Shown here: piece by piece, positions 24,792-33,254 of the stretch
Layout: each line of letters starts with the position of its first letter
How positions within the stretch are numbered: position 1 is the stretch's first letter
Source of the DNA: an uncultured Clostridia bacterium
GTDB lineage: Bacteria > Bacillota > Clostridia > Christensenellales > Aristaeellaceae
Assembly: GCA_934632155.1 (NCBI GenBank)
Contig: CAKTXZ010000004.1
Coordinates: 1-64,000, forward strand
Direction: 5' to 3'
Length of the DNA stretch: 64,000 nt
Made by a program: the position numbers and the translations under genes
Notes under the pieces: generated by a model
Database searches by the model: none
What the model saw: only the letters and a program-made list of their open reading frames with translations
Told to the model about the DNA's origin: nothing

Positions 24792-26558
24792 TTACAGCCC
24801 TCCTTCCGCCAGCAGCGCGTCGATCTGGCTGCTCAGGCCGGATTCGATCTTGTGGAATTCCGACATATCCTCTTCCTTGATATACTTCGCGCGGCCGATA
24901 CGCTCGCGCACAGGCAGCCCCAGTACCTGGGAAAGGTTCGCGCCCCCGTCCAGCGCCTGCCTGCCCTTTTCGCCAAAGAGCAGAATCAGCCGCAGCATAT
25001 GATACTGCTTTTCGGGCGAAGTGTATGTATCTACCTCGTCAAAGGCGTTCTGATGCAGATAATCCTCGCGAATGGAGCGCGCAACCTCCATCGTCAGCCG
25101 ATCCTTCCACGACAGCGCGTCAATGCCGACCAGACGCACGATTTCGTCCAGCTCAGCCTCTCGCTGGAGGATTTCCATCGCCTTGGCGCGCAGATCCTTC
25201 CATTCGGGGGCAACGTTATCGTCGAACCATTCGGAAAGGTTATCAGCGTAGAGGGAATAGGACTGCAGCCAGTCGATCGCCGGGAAATGGCGCTTATAGG
25301 CCAGCTGCGCCGACAGCCCCCAGAAGACCTTGACAATGCGCAGCGTCGCCTGCGAAACCGGCTCGGAAATATCGCCGCCGGGAGGCGAAACGGCGCCGAT
25401 CGCAGTAATTGTGCCCTCGCGGCCGTCTTTGCCAAGGCATTTAACATAGCCCGCGCGCTCGTAGAATTCGGCGATACGGCTCGCCAGATACGCGGGGTAG
25501 CCCTCCTCGCCCGGCATTTCCTCCAGACGGCCGCTCATTTCGCGCAGCGCCTCAGCCCAGCGGCTGGTCGAATCCGCCATGATGGCGACCTTATAGCCCA
25601 TATCGCGATAATACTCCGCAATGGTGATGCCGGTATAGATGGACGCTTCGCGCGCCGCAACGGGCATATCGGAGGTATTGGCGATAAGCACCGTGCGCCG
25701 CATCAGCGATTCCCCGGTACGCGGATCGTGCAGGTGCGGAAATTCCATCAGCACGTCGGTCATCTCATTGCCGCGCTCCCCGCAACCGACATAGACAATG
25801 ATGTCTGCGTCCGCCCACTTGGCCAGCTGATGCTGAACCACCGTCTTGCCCGATCCGAAGGGGCCGGGAACCGCAGCCACGCCGCCGGAAGCAATGGGAA
25901 AAAGGGTATCGATCACGCGCTGCCCCGTAACCATGGGCGTGCGCGGCGCCATTTTTTCCTTGTACGGACGGCCGCGGCGAACCGGCCATTTCTGCAGCAT
26001 GCAGACGGGATGCTCCCTCCCCTGCGCATCGACGATCACACAGATTGTATCCTCGATTCTCGCAGCGCCGCCGTGAATGCTCTTAACCGTACCGCTCAGA
26101 CGGTAAGGCGTCATGATGCGGTGCTCTACCACAGCCGTTTCCTGCACCGTGCCCAGCACGTCGCCCTGCTCCACATGATCGCCCACGCTGACCTTGGGCT
26201 CAAAGAGCCATTCGCGCTCGCGATCCAGCGCCGGCACCTCGACGCCGCGGGTGATGCGCTCGCCGGCCTTGTCACGTATCTTGGTCAGCGGGCGCTGGAT
26301 GCCGTCGAAAATGGATTCGATCAGGCCGGGAGCCAGCTCAACCGACAACGGCGCGCCCGTCGAAACGACCGGCTCGCCGGGCCCCAGCCCGGAGGTTTCC
26401 TCGTATACCTGAATCGACGCTTTATCGCCGCGCAGCTCGATCACCTCGCCCACCAGACGGCTGTTGCTGACGCGCACCACGTCGTACATGCGCGCGTCCG
26501 CCATGCCGGTGGCCATGATGAGGGGACCCGCCACCTTGACTATCGTTCCCTGCGCCAT
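24792..26558 (-). CDS. ntpA: V-type ATPase catalytic subunit A
   Basis: Catalytic subunit (588 aa). The Walker A loop GPFGSGKT lies around residues 228-236, preceded by the A-subunit-specific non-homologous insert (about 110-190). The conserved MADSTSRWAEALREMSGRLEE-type motif and GEEGYPAYL follow. It uses ATP to drive rotation, or makes ATP in reverse. Operon position between F and B is as in Enterococcus hirae. Confidence 0.97.
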   Translation of the reverse strand: MAQGTIVKVAGPLIMATGMADARMYDVVRVSNSRLVGEVIELRGDKASIQVYEETSGLGPGEPVVSTGAPLSVELAPGLIESIFDGIQRPLTKIRDKAGERITRGVEVPALDREREWLFEPKVSVGDHVEQGDVLGTVQETAVVEHRIMTPYRLSGTVKSIHGGAARIEDTICVIVDAQGREHPVCMLQKWPVRRGRPYKEKMAPRTPMVTGQRVIDTLFPIASGGVAAVPGPFGSGKTVVQHQLAKWADADIIVYVGCGERGNEMTDVLMEFPHLHDPRTGESLMRRTVLIANTSDMPVAAREASIYTGITIAEYYRDMGYKVAIMADSTSRWAEALREMSGRLEEMPGEEGYPAYLASRIAEFYERAGYVKCLGKDGREGTITAIGAVSPPGGDISEPVSQATLRIVKVFWGLSAQLAYKRHFPAIDWLQSYSLYADNLSEWFDDNVAPEWKDLRAKAMEILQREAELDEIVRLVGIDALSWKDRLTMEVARSIREDYLHQNAFDEVDTYTSPEKQYHMLRLILLFGEKGRQALDGGANLSQVLGLPVRERIGRAKYIKEEDMSEFHKIESGLSSQIDALLAEGGL

Positions 26559-26570
26559 ATGCTTATCTCC

Positions 26571-26906
26571 TTATTGCTCGTCATCTAACAGAATATTCGC
26601 GCCGATGGCCTTTTCAACATTGGCCCGCACGCGCTCCATGCCCAGCCCGTCGCTCCCGGACGAGCCGGGAATGGGAATCAGCGTCACCTCCGGGTCGGTC
26701 TGATATCGCTCGAACGTCTCGCGCCCGATGCGCGCGGCGGATTCGGTAATGAAAATCACGCGCACGCCGCGCTGCACCAATTGATGCACCGCCTGCGCCA
26801 CGCCCTTTTCGGTATCAGCCGGCACAGCCTGCATGCCGATGGCGCGAAACGCGCCGATTACCTCGCGCTCACCCACGGCGCCGACGCCGTATTGCTTCTC
26901 AGGCAT
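26571..26906 (-). CDS. V-type ATPase subunit F (NtpG-like)
   Basis: Small central-stalk subunit (111 aa) with the Rossmann-like pattern GVGAVGEREVIGAFRAIGM...VIFITESAARI...TLIPIPGSSG. The ATG at 26906 lies inside the end of subunit C (8-base overlap, TATGCCTGA) and has no strong ribosome binding site, so it depends on translational coupling. An in-frame upstream extension is not family-like. Confidence 0.9.
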   Translation of the reverse strand: MPEKQYGVGAVGEREVIGAFRAIGMQAVPADTEKGVAQAVHQLVQRGVRVIFITESAARIGRETFERYQTDPEVTLIPIPGSSGSDGLGMERVRANVEKAIGANILLDDEQ

Positions 26907-27867
26907 ACAATTCACGCAGCCTTTCCCGAATCTTTTCCGTTGCAAAGCCCGCTGTTTTGCCCGCCATAATCAGGCGAACGGCCGCGGCCTCGCGTTCCCG
27001 CATCAGCAGATAGCCGATCAGCCGCTCCGGCCTATCCATCGCACGGCGGAAGGGCGAATAAACGGAAAGCAGGCGATCGTCCATTTCGCGTTCAAGCTGC
27101 GCAATCTTGCCCATGTCCATCTGCGCGGCGATGGCCGCCTGATAGACCTTCGTCCCGTAGGGGTAGAGCAGCATCGGCAGCTTTTCGGGCTTTTCAAACG
27201 CCTTGAGCCATGCCTTTTTGTCAATGGAGCCGCCAGGCAGGAGCATATCGGCAAAGAACGCGGCGTTCTTCCCCATATGCAGCACGCGCAGGGCGATAAC
27301 CATGTTGAGCATATCCACCCGCGCGATAAAATACCGGCGCTGCGCAAGCGCCTTTGCCGGCAGCCAACTGAAAATCGTACGGTAGAGCGCGCGATCCAGC
27401 GTCACGTCGATATCCAGCGGATCAAGGCTCACCGCCAGCCGCTTTTCCAATTCATCCAGCGCAGAAGCCAGCGTTTCCGGCAGCGCGCGGTATTGATGCT
27501 CCGTCACCGCATGACGCAGCGTCTCCACAGGATAAATGCCGCAAAGCGACAGGTTCTCCGCTTCCTGACCAAGCGAGCGCGCCTTGATGAGCATTTTGAG
27601 GTTATTCACGTCATAGTGAAGCAGAAAGCAATCCACCATTTTCTCGTCCGTCGCCAGCTCACGCACAACCCTGCATGCGTTTTCTACATGCGCGGCGGCC
27701 ATCTGATCATAATCCGCTTCGGCGTTCCACCCCAGCTCGGAAAGGGCGCGGCGCGCATCCTGCGCCGTCGGCGCCTGCAAGAGGCGTTCCAGCTTGGATG
27801 CGTCCAGCGTGTTTTTCTGCAAAACGCTCAAACGCCCGATGGCATAATAAATGCTTTCCTGCGGCAA
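26899..27867 (-). CDS. ntpC: V-type ATPase subunit C (AC39-like)
   Basis: Helical funnel-shaped subunit (322 aa) that joins the c-ring to the central stalk. Family features: YYAIGRLSVLQKNTLDASKLERLL at the start and the repeated DVNNLKMLIKARSLG / ARVDMLNMVIALRVLHMGKN pattern typical of the three-fold helical repeats. Length is normal. Confidence 0.9.
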   Translation of the reverse strand: MPQESIYYAIGRLSVLQKNTLDASKLERLLQAPTAQDARRALSELGWNAEADYDQMAAAHVENACRVVRELATDEKMVDCFLLHYDVNNLKMLIKARSLGQEAENLSLCGIYPVETLRHAVTEHQYRALPETLASALDELEKRLAVSLDPLDIDVTLDRALYRTIFSWLPAKALAQRRYFIARVDMLNMVIALRVLHMGKNAAFFADMLLPGGSIDKKAWLKAFEKPEKLPMLLYPYGTKVYQAAIAAQMDMGKIAQLEREMDDRLLSVYSPFRRAMDRPERLIGYLLMREREAAAVRLIMAGKTAGFATEKIRERLRELYA

Positions 27868-27887
27868 GCGGTTCTCCTCCCTTCCGT

Positions 27888-28478
27888 TTATTCCGAGAAC
27901 AGCGCGCGGGCCACATCGCCCTCGAGCGCCATCCGCCTGCTTTCGACCAGCGATTCCAGCGTGCAGTTGACGGCGGCGCCGTCCTGACGCAGCTCAAACC
28001 CACAGCCGGAAATATCCTCCCCGGCGCACAGCGAAGCAAGCCGCCCCTGCTTTTCCAGCGCGGCGTTCGCCTCCTGAAGGAAGCCTTCGTCATACCATGC
28101 CCGCGCCTCGACGCCGATGCACACCGTTTCGCCGCCATGCGCCGCGGAAAGAAGCTGGCTCAGGAAAAAAGCGCGCTTTTGCTCCTTGGGAAGCGCCCGC
28201 ATCTGCTCCAGCGCCATGGCGAACGTCTCATCCATGACCTGCCGCTTCACGCCGAGCCGCGCCTTTTTATCCTCCAATTCGGCCATGCGCAGCATCCGGC
28301 CTTCAGCCTCGGCCGCGTCCGTGCGAATGCGCGCGTCCATCTGCTCCAGCTGGCGCTGCATCTGCGCCTCGGACGCCGCCTTCATCTCCTCCGCGCGTTT
28401 TTGCGCGTCGGCCAACGCCGCAGACGCCGCTTCCCGGGCGTCATCGTCTATCTTCTGAAGAATACCCCGTACGTCCAT
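27888..28478 (-). CDS. ntpE: V-type ATPase subunit E
   Basis: Peripheral-stalk subunit (196 aa): a long charged N-terminal helix (about 1-100, Ala/Glu/Lys/Met-rich) followed by a globular C-terminal part with the conserved SLVESRRMALEGDVARALF end. Pairs with the small stalk subunit encoded first in the operon. Confidence 0.88.
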   Translation of the reverse strand: MDVRGILQKIDDDAREAASAALADAQKRAEEMKAASEAQMQRQLEQMDARIRTDAAEAEGRMLRMAELEDKKARLGVKRQVMDETFAMALEQMRALPKEQKRAFFLSQLLSAAHGGETVCIGVEARAWYDEGFLQEANAALEKQGRLASLCAGEDISGCGFELRQDGAAVNCTLESLVESRRMALEGDVARALFSE

Positions 28479-28496
28479 CTTCCGTCACCATTCGCG

Positions 28497-28970
28497 TCAC
28501 AGCGCGATCGCATTGACCATCAGGAAGGAAACCAGCAGCGCGAAAACGGCGTAGGTTTCGACCATAACCGTCATGGTAACGCCCTTACCGGACATTTCGG
28601 GCCGCTGACCGGTCATGAGCATGCTGGCGGCGGAAACCTTCGCCTGACGAATTGCGGAATAGTAGCCCACAATGCCAACCGGCAGGCACGCAATGATAAA
28701 GGCGATACCCTGCTCGAGGGAAACAGCCTTCATCGCGCCGCCCAGAACGTTCGTGTTAATCAGCACGATTACGCCGATCAGGAAGCCGTAAATGCCCTGC
28801 GTCGCGGGCAGCAGCTGCAGCACCAGCAGCTTGCTGGAAACCTCGGGGTTTTCGCTCGACACGCCGGCGGCGGTTTCGCCCGCCAGGCCTACGCCCTTGC
28901 TCGAGCCCATACCGGAAAGGATAACGGCAATCGCCGCGCCAACCAGCGCCAGAATCTGTCCAACAGTCAT
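28497..28970 (-). CDS. ntpK: V-type ATPase c-ring subunit K, predicted Na+-binding
   Basis: Proteolipid (157 aa) with four TM helices in two hairpins, as in E. hirae NtpK. All residues that bind Na+ there have counterparts here: Leu54, Thr57 and Gln58 in LLPATQG, Gln109 in AIRQAKVSA, and Glu138 in MVETYA. This strongly suggests Na+ rather than H+ transport. The first hairpin has Gln instead of a carboxylate, so each subunit carries one ion. ATG 28970 follows AGGAGG; an in-frame upstream stretch is not used. Confidence 0.95.
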   Translation of the reverse strand: MTVGQILALVGAAIAVILSGMGSSKGVGLAGETAAGVSSENPEVSSKLLVLQLLPATQGIYGFLIGVIVLINTNVLGGAMKAVSLEQGIAFIIACLPVGIVGYYSAIRQAKVSAASMLMTGQRPEMSGKGVTMTVMVETYAVFALLVSFLMVNAIAL

Positions 28971-28990
28971 GATGATTTCCTCCTCGCAAT

Positions 28991-30922
28991 TCATTCATCA
29001 GCCGAAGCAGGCTGAATCTCAACGTATTTGGGATGAACGGTCAGGGGCGCAAAGGGACGCCCGCCTTCCTCATAGAATTTTCCGAAGAATTCAATGTACT
29101 GCAGCCGGCAGGAATGCACATACGCGCCCAGCACATTGATGCCAAGGTTGAACATATGGCAGGCGACAAAGAGCACCGCGCCAATGACCTTTCCGATGAT
29201 TCCGCCCGCCCAAACCATGCCGATGAGCTGGTTGAAGACCATGCCGATCACGCCGGTCGCCAGCCCCATGCCGAACAGGCGCATATAGGAAAGCAGATCG
29301 CTTACCCAGCTGCTGATGCCGTACAGCGCGCCAAGACCGCCGATGATGCGCTTGATCGGGTTGCGTTCGCCGCGCTTGGTAAAGAGCAGAATGATCGCGA
29401 CCGACGCGATGGCCAGTATCATGCCAGCCTGCTTTGTCTGCTCCAGCAGCAGCAGGCCCAGCCCGCAGATCAGCGTAAACCATGCGAACTGATCGGCCAG
29501 CGCCGCAAGCGGATGGCCGCGCTTGATGTTCATATACGCGCCCACGCCGAGACCGGCGAACAAATGCAGCGCGCCCACGCCGATGCACACGCCCATGACC
29601 GGCAGCGAATCGCCCACCGAATCAAGCAGCCAAAGGCTTCTGGGCAGCGGGTTGAAGCCGAAGACCGTATTGTAAATCAAGCCCCAGATGATGGTCGCAA
29701 TGCCGCCGTAAGTCAGCAGATACAGCATTTTGGCGTTTTGGAACTTGATTTTTTTGATCTTCATGAAAATAGGAATCAGCAGCGCCATTACCAAGCCATA
29801 GCCTGCGTCGGACACCATCATGCCAAACAGGCAGGCGTAAAAGGGCGCCATCACGGCCGTCGGGTCAATTCCCCGATAGTCCGGCAGGGAATAGCCCTCA
29901 ACCACGGGTTCAAAAACCGAAGCGAACCGGTTGTTGTGCAATTGCACCGGCGGCTGCTCCTCCGTCTCCGGATCGCGAAGCTCCAGCGCGCAGACGGGCG
30001 AAAGGCGGCGAATTTTCTGCTCCGCCTTTTCCGCGCGCGGCGCGGGCACCCAACCCTGCAGCAGGAACGTCGTTTCCGTTACGGCAAATTTCTGCGCCGC
30101 CTGCTGCCGACGCAATTGCTGATCGAGCAGCTCATAGAGAATTTTCAGCCCGCCGATATCTTCCGCCATGCCGGCAAGCTGTTTTTGCATCTCCTGCCGT
30201 TCAATATCGATATCCCGAAGCTGGGCCCGCTGCCGCGCGATATACTGCGCGGGCGTATCGCCCTGCAGCGCGGCAAAGGTTTCCTGCGTAAAATCCGCCT
30301 GCTCTGTCGCCGCGCGAACCTCGCCCTCGACGCATGCATGCATCGCGATGACGACGCATACATTCTCCCGATCGTTGCCGATCACGGTCAGCGCCGCGTA
30401 GGACAGCGCGCCAAGCGCGTCCTCCAACCGGCTCAGGCCGCGGCTGGGCAGCGTTCCCGCCAGATAACGAATATCACGTCCGGGCGCAAGCGCGCGCTGC
30501 GGCGCTTCATCCAGCGCTTCCCACGGCGTATATTGCGCGATGCCCGCCTGTGCGCGCGCCTCCATGCCCTTGATTTCGCCGCGCCGGCGCTCAAAGCCCT
30601 CCAGCCTTTCCACAACCGCCATCAGCCGGCTTTGCGCCTCAAGCGTCGCCTGCGCCTGTTCCGCCGTCACCTCCGGGTACAGGCCGAACATCGGCTTCCC
30701 GGCGGTATCAAACCGCTTAAGCTGCGTCAGTGCCCATTGAATGCGGCGCATCTGCTCCGCCGTCTGCTCCGCGCCCGTCGCCTGCGTTTCGGCAAAGGCC
30801 GCCTCGTCCGCCTGCGGCGCGGTAATCTCGACGCAGCCCAGCCGCTGCAGCGCGCGGAGCAGCTTGTCCCTGTCCGCTTTGGGCGCCAGCAGCGTCAGAC
30901 GCTTCATTTCAACAATCGCCAT
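28991..30922 (-). CDS. ntpI: V-type ATPase membrane subunit a (I)
   Basis: 643 residues: a cytoplasmic N-terminal half (about 1-335) with two coiled-coil arms and a C-terminal membrane half with about seven to eight TM helices, ending in the conserved VLGAYVHSCRLQYIEFFGKFYEEGG. This subunit supplies the half-channels and the essential Arg. ATG 30922 overlaps the end of the stalk gene by 14 bases and has GAGAGGG upstream. Confidence 0.95.
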   Translation of the reverse strand: MAIVEMKRLTLLAPKADRDKLLRALQRLGCVEITAPQADEAAFAETQATGAEQTAEQMRRIQWALTQLKRFDTAGKPMFGLYPEVTAEQAQATLEAQSRLMAVVERLEGFERRRGEIKGMEARAQAGIAQYTPWEALDEAPQRALAPGRDIRYLAGTLPSRGLSRLEDALGALSYAALTVIGNDRENVCVVIAMHACVEGEVRAATEQADFTQETFAALQGDTPAQYIARQRAQLRDIDIERQEMQKQLAGMAEDIGGLKILYELLDQQLRRQQAAQKFAVTETTFLLQGWVPAPRAEKAEQKIRRLSPVCALELRDPETEEQPPVQLHNNRFASVFEPVVEGYSLPDYRGIDPTAVMAPFYACLFGMMVSDAGYGLVMALLIPIFMKIKKIKFQNAKMLYLLTYGGIATIIWGLIYNTVFGFNPLPRSLWLLDSVGDSLPVMGVCIGVGALHLFAGLGVGAYMNIKRGHPLAALADQFAWFTLICGLGLLLLEQTKQAGMILAIASVAIILLFTKRGERNPIKRIIGGLGALYGISSWVSDLLSYMRLFGMGLATGVIGMVFNQLIGMVWAGGIIGKVIGAVLFVACHMFNLGINVLGAYVHSCRLQYIEFFGKFYEEGGRPFAPLTVHPKYVEIQPASADE

Positions 30923-31232
30923 GCTGCATAACCCTCTCAACGATCAGCCGGGCGGCCGCCTGCTGGCGCTGTCCGGCCTGAAGACGGAGCGCCTCCAGCG
31001 CGCGCTGCTTTTCACCGTCGCGCGCCCTCAGGGCAGCCTCGACGGCCAAGCGGTTTTCCTTCATTTTTTCCTGATATCGGGCGCGCAGCTTCGCGTTATT
31101 CTGACGCTGCTCCTCCAAGATCGCCTCTTCAACGCCCTTGATGATCTCGCGAGCCTGCTCGGCGGCCTCCCGGCGAATCGCGTCCGCCTTTTCCTCAGCC
31201 GCGCGCACCTGATCCAACATTGCTACCGACAC
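30909..31232 (-). CDS. V-type ATPase small peripheral-stalk subunit (G/H-like, NtpF position)
   Basis: 107 residues, nearly all one charged helix (AAEEKADAIRREAAEQAREIIKG...), as expected for the stalk partner of subunit E. Start GTG 31232 is six bases after GGGAGGG; the first in-frame ATG is too far. First gene of the ATPase operon, matching ntpF in the E. hirae order F-I-K-E-C-G-A-B-D. Confidence 0.82.
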   Translation of the reverse strand: MSVAMLDQVRAAEEKADAIRREAAEQAREIIKGVEEAILEEQRQNNAKLRARYQEKMKENRLAVEAALRARDGEKQRALEALRLQAGQRQQAAARLIVERVMQHGDC

Positions 31233-31276
31233 GTTGTTCCCTCCCTTTCAGAAGGCTGCCGCCCTGCGGCAAAAGC

Positions 31277-31906
31277 TTATTTGGTTCCGAACAGTCTGTC
31301 GCCCGCGTCGCCAAGGCCGGGCACGATATAGCCGTGCTTGTTCAGGCGCTCGTCCTGCGCGGCGACATAGATGTCCACGTCCGGATGCTCCTTTTGAACG
31401 TAGGCAATGCCTTCGGGCGCGGCAATCAAATTAACCAGACGAATGTTGTGGCAGCCGCGCTTTTTGATAAAGCTGATCGCCGCGGCCGCGCTGCCGCCGG
31501 TGGCGAGCATGGGATCGAGCACGATCAGCTGGCGATGCTCGGCGTCCTCGGGCAGCTTGCAATAGTATTCAACCGGCTTGAGCGTCTGCGGATCCCGATA
31601 CAGGCCGATGTGGCCGACCTTCGCGTTGGGAATCAATTCCATGATGCCGTCCACCATGCCAAGGCCCGCGCGCAGAATGGGAATAATGCCGATGGGCTTG
31701 CCCGCCAGCATTCTGGTCTTCGTCACGCAGATGGGCGTTTCCACCTCGACCTCCTCCGTCGGCAGATCGCGGGTTACCTCGTAGACCATCAGCATGGAAA
31801 TCTCATCCAGCAGTTCGCGGAATTCCTTGCAGCCGGTGTTCTTGTCGCGCATAATGCTCAGCTTATGCTGAATCAGCGGATGGTCGAAAACATGCACCTT
31901 GCTCAT
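31277..31906 (-). CDS. upp: Uracil phosphoribosyltransferase
   Basis: Pyrimidine-salvage enzyme (209 aa) converting uracil and PRPP to UMP. PRPP-binding loop LDPMLATGGSA is near 130-140; the uracil site GYIVPGLGDAGDRLFGT is at the C-terminus. ATG 31906 fits AAGGA; an earlier ATG is too close to it. It has a near-consensus promoter. The ATPase operon begins 44 bases after its stop with only a small stem lacking a T tract between (31257-31271), so upp and the ATPase may be co-transcribed. Confidence 0.95.
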   Translation of the reverse strand: MSKVHVFDHPLIQHKLSIMRDKNTGCKEFRELLDEISMLMVYEVTRDLPTEEVEVETPICVTKTRMLAGKPIGIIPILRAGLGMVDGIMELIPNAKVGHIGLYRDPQTLKPVEYYCKLPEDAEHRQLIVLDPMLATGGSAAAAISFIKKRGCHNIRLVNLIAAPEGIAYVQKEHPDVDIYVAAQDERLNKHGYIVPGLGDAGDRLFGTK

Positions 31907-31967
31907 TGGACTCATTCCTTTCCATTTGTCTTCTGCCCGAAAAAAAGAATTACGTTACCATTTGTGT

Positions 31968-31996
31968 ATTATACCGTAATTCTCCGCGTTTGGCAA
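31968..31996 (-). promoter_or_regulatory. Promoter of upp (and probably the V-ATPase operon)
   Basis: On the minus strand TTGCCA (31996-31991), 17 bases, TATAAT (31973-31968). Confidence 0.75.
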
Positions 31997-32210
31997 GTTT
32001 GGGTTTTTGCTTCCCGGCGCGCCGCAGCAACGCGAGGGCCGCTGCGGGAAGAAGCCTCCGCTGCGGCCTTGACGGAACGGCGCGATTGTTGAACCGCTGA
32101 ATGCAGACGAAGCCGCCCGACAGCAGGATTGGCGGCTTCGCTCCACGCTCGGCGCTTTTCAGCCCTCGCTAATATAAAAGGAGGATTCTTCGGCGTTCCG
32201 CCTCGTCCGC
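31997..32210. other. Intergenic stretch with one hairpin
   Basis: A perfect ten-base stem (CGAAGCCGCC 32108-32117 with GGCGGCTTCG 32131-32140) lies about 70 bases after the LacI stop. It has no clear T tract on the minus strand, so it is a possible weak terminator or mRNA-stability stem. Nothing else seen. Confidence 0.45.
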
Positions 32211-33233
32211 TCAGGCATGCAGCCCCGGCAAATCGCCATAGCGGAAAATCGCGGATTGCCGAAGCACCAGCTCGGTGGGAACGGTCGTCACGCTTCCCAT
32301 GCCCTGCGGATCCTCAATCAGGCGTATGGCCTCCTCCACCGCCTTATGCGCAAAGCTTTGCAGGGAGTAGGCAATCGTCGTCAGCGGCGGGGTGCAGCCT
32401 TTGGCTTCTATATCGTCAAAGCCCAGAACGCTTACCTCCTTGGGCACGGCATAGCCCAGATCCGTCAGCGCGGCGATGCAGCCCATCGCCATTTCGTCAT
32501 TGGCGCAGAGAAACGCATCCGGCATCGACTCGCGCTGACTGCGCAGCAGAAAATGCGTGCAGTTATAGGCCACCTTTCGGGAAAAATCGCCGTCCAGAAT
32601 CAAGCTTTCGTCGATGGGAAGCCTGGCGGCGCGCATGACCTGCAGAAAGGTTTCATAGCGCGCGTTGCCGTCGAACGTATCGGCACCGCGAAGATAAGCG
32701 ATGCGCCGATGCCCCGTGTGCGCCAGATAGGCGACCTGCTGCTCCGTCCCCATACGGTTATCAATCAGCACGCTGCTCACGCCCGGCGCCTGAAATTCGC
32801 GGTCCATAAACACCAGAGGGAGCCTGCGCTTGACAAGCGTTTCGGCTTCGTCGTTCCGCAAATGATCGTTCAGGATAATCGCCGCGTCGATATTGCAGGA
32901 CAAAATATTCGCCGCGGCGCTCCGACTGTCCGGCGCCGACGATACGTGCATGAGCATGTCGTAGCCGTTGTCGGCGCAGGCATGATAGATTTCCTGAATG
33001 AGCATCGTGTAAAACGGGCCGTCAATATAGGGCAGCGACAGGCCGATATTGCCCGTCTGCCGCGCTTTAAGCAGTCGCGCGTTGATATTGGGAATATACC
33101 CAAGCTCCTGCACGGCGGCCATGACGGCCGCATGCTTTTCGGGGCTGACATTCTTACGGCCGCTTAGCGCGTTGGAGACCGTGGCAATCGATACGCCCGC
33201 GCGCTTCGCGACGTCCTTGATTTTCGCGTTCAT
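32211..33233 (-). CDS. LacI-family regulator of the beta-glucan locus
   Basis: 340 residues: LacI helix-turn-helix (IKDVAKRAGVSIATVSNALSG, residues 5-25) with hinge helix, then a periplasmic-binding-like sugar domain (GNIGLSLPYIDGPFY, VLIDNRMGTEQ, FLCANDEMAMG, VSVLGFDDIE). ATG 33233 has GGGAGA upstream. It follows the GH5 gene by 21 bases on the same strand, so it is probably autoregulated. Two AAACGTTTT-centred palindromes in the divergent promoter region (34926-34936 and 35032-35041) are its likely operators. Confidence 0.9.
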   Translation of the reverse strand: MNAKIKDVAKRAGVSIATVSNALSGRKNVSPEKHAAVMAAVQELGYIPNINARLLKARQTGNIGLSLPYIDGPFYTMLIQEIYHACADNGYDMLMHVSSAPDSRSAAANILSCNIDAAIILNDHLRNDEAETLVKRRLPLVFMDREFQAPGVSSVLIDNRMGTEQQVAYLAHTGHRRIAYLRGADTFDGNARYETFLQVMRAARLPIDESLILDGDFSRKVAYNCTHFLLRSQRESMPDAFLCANDEMAMGCIAALTDLGYAVPKEVSVLGFDDIEAKGCTPPLTTIAYSLQSFAHKAVEEAIRLIEDPQGMGSVTTVPTELVLRQSAIFRYGDLPGLHA

Positions 33234-33254
33234 AGAATCTCCCGTATCCATTAA

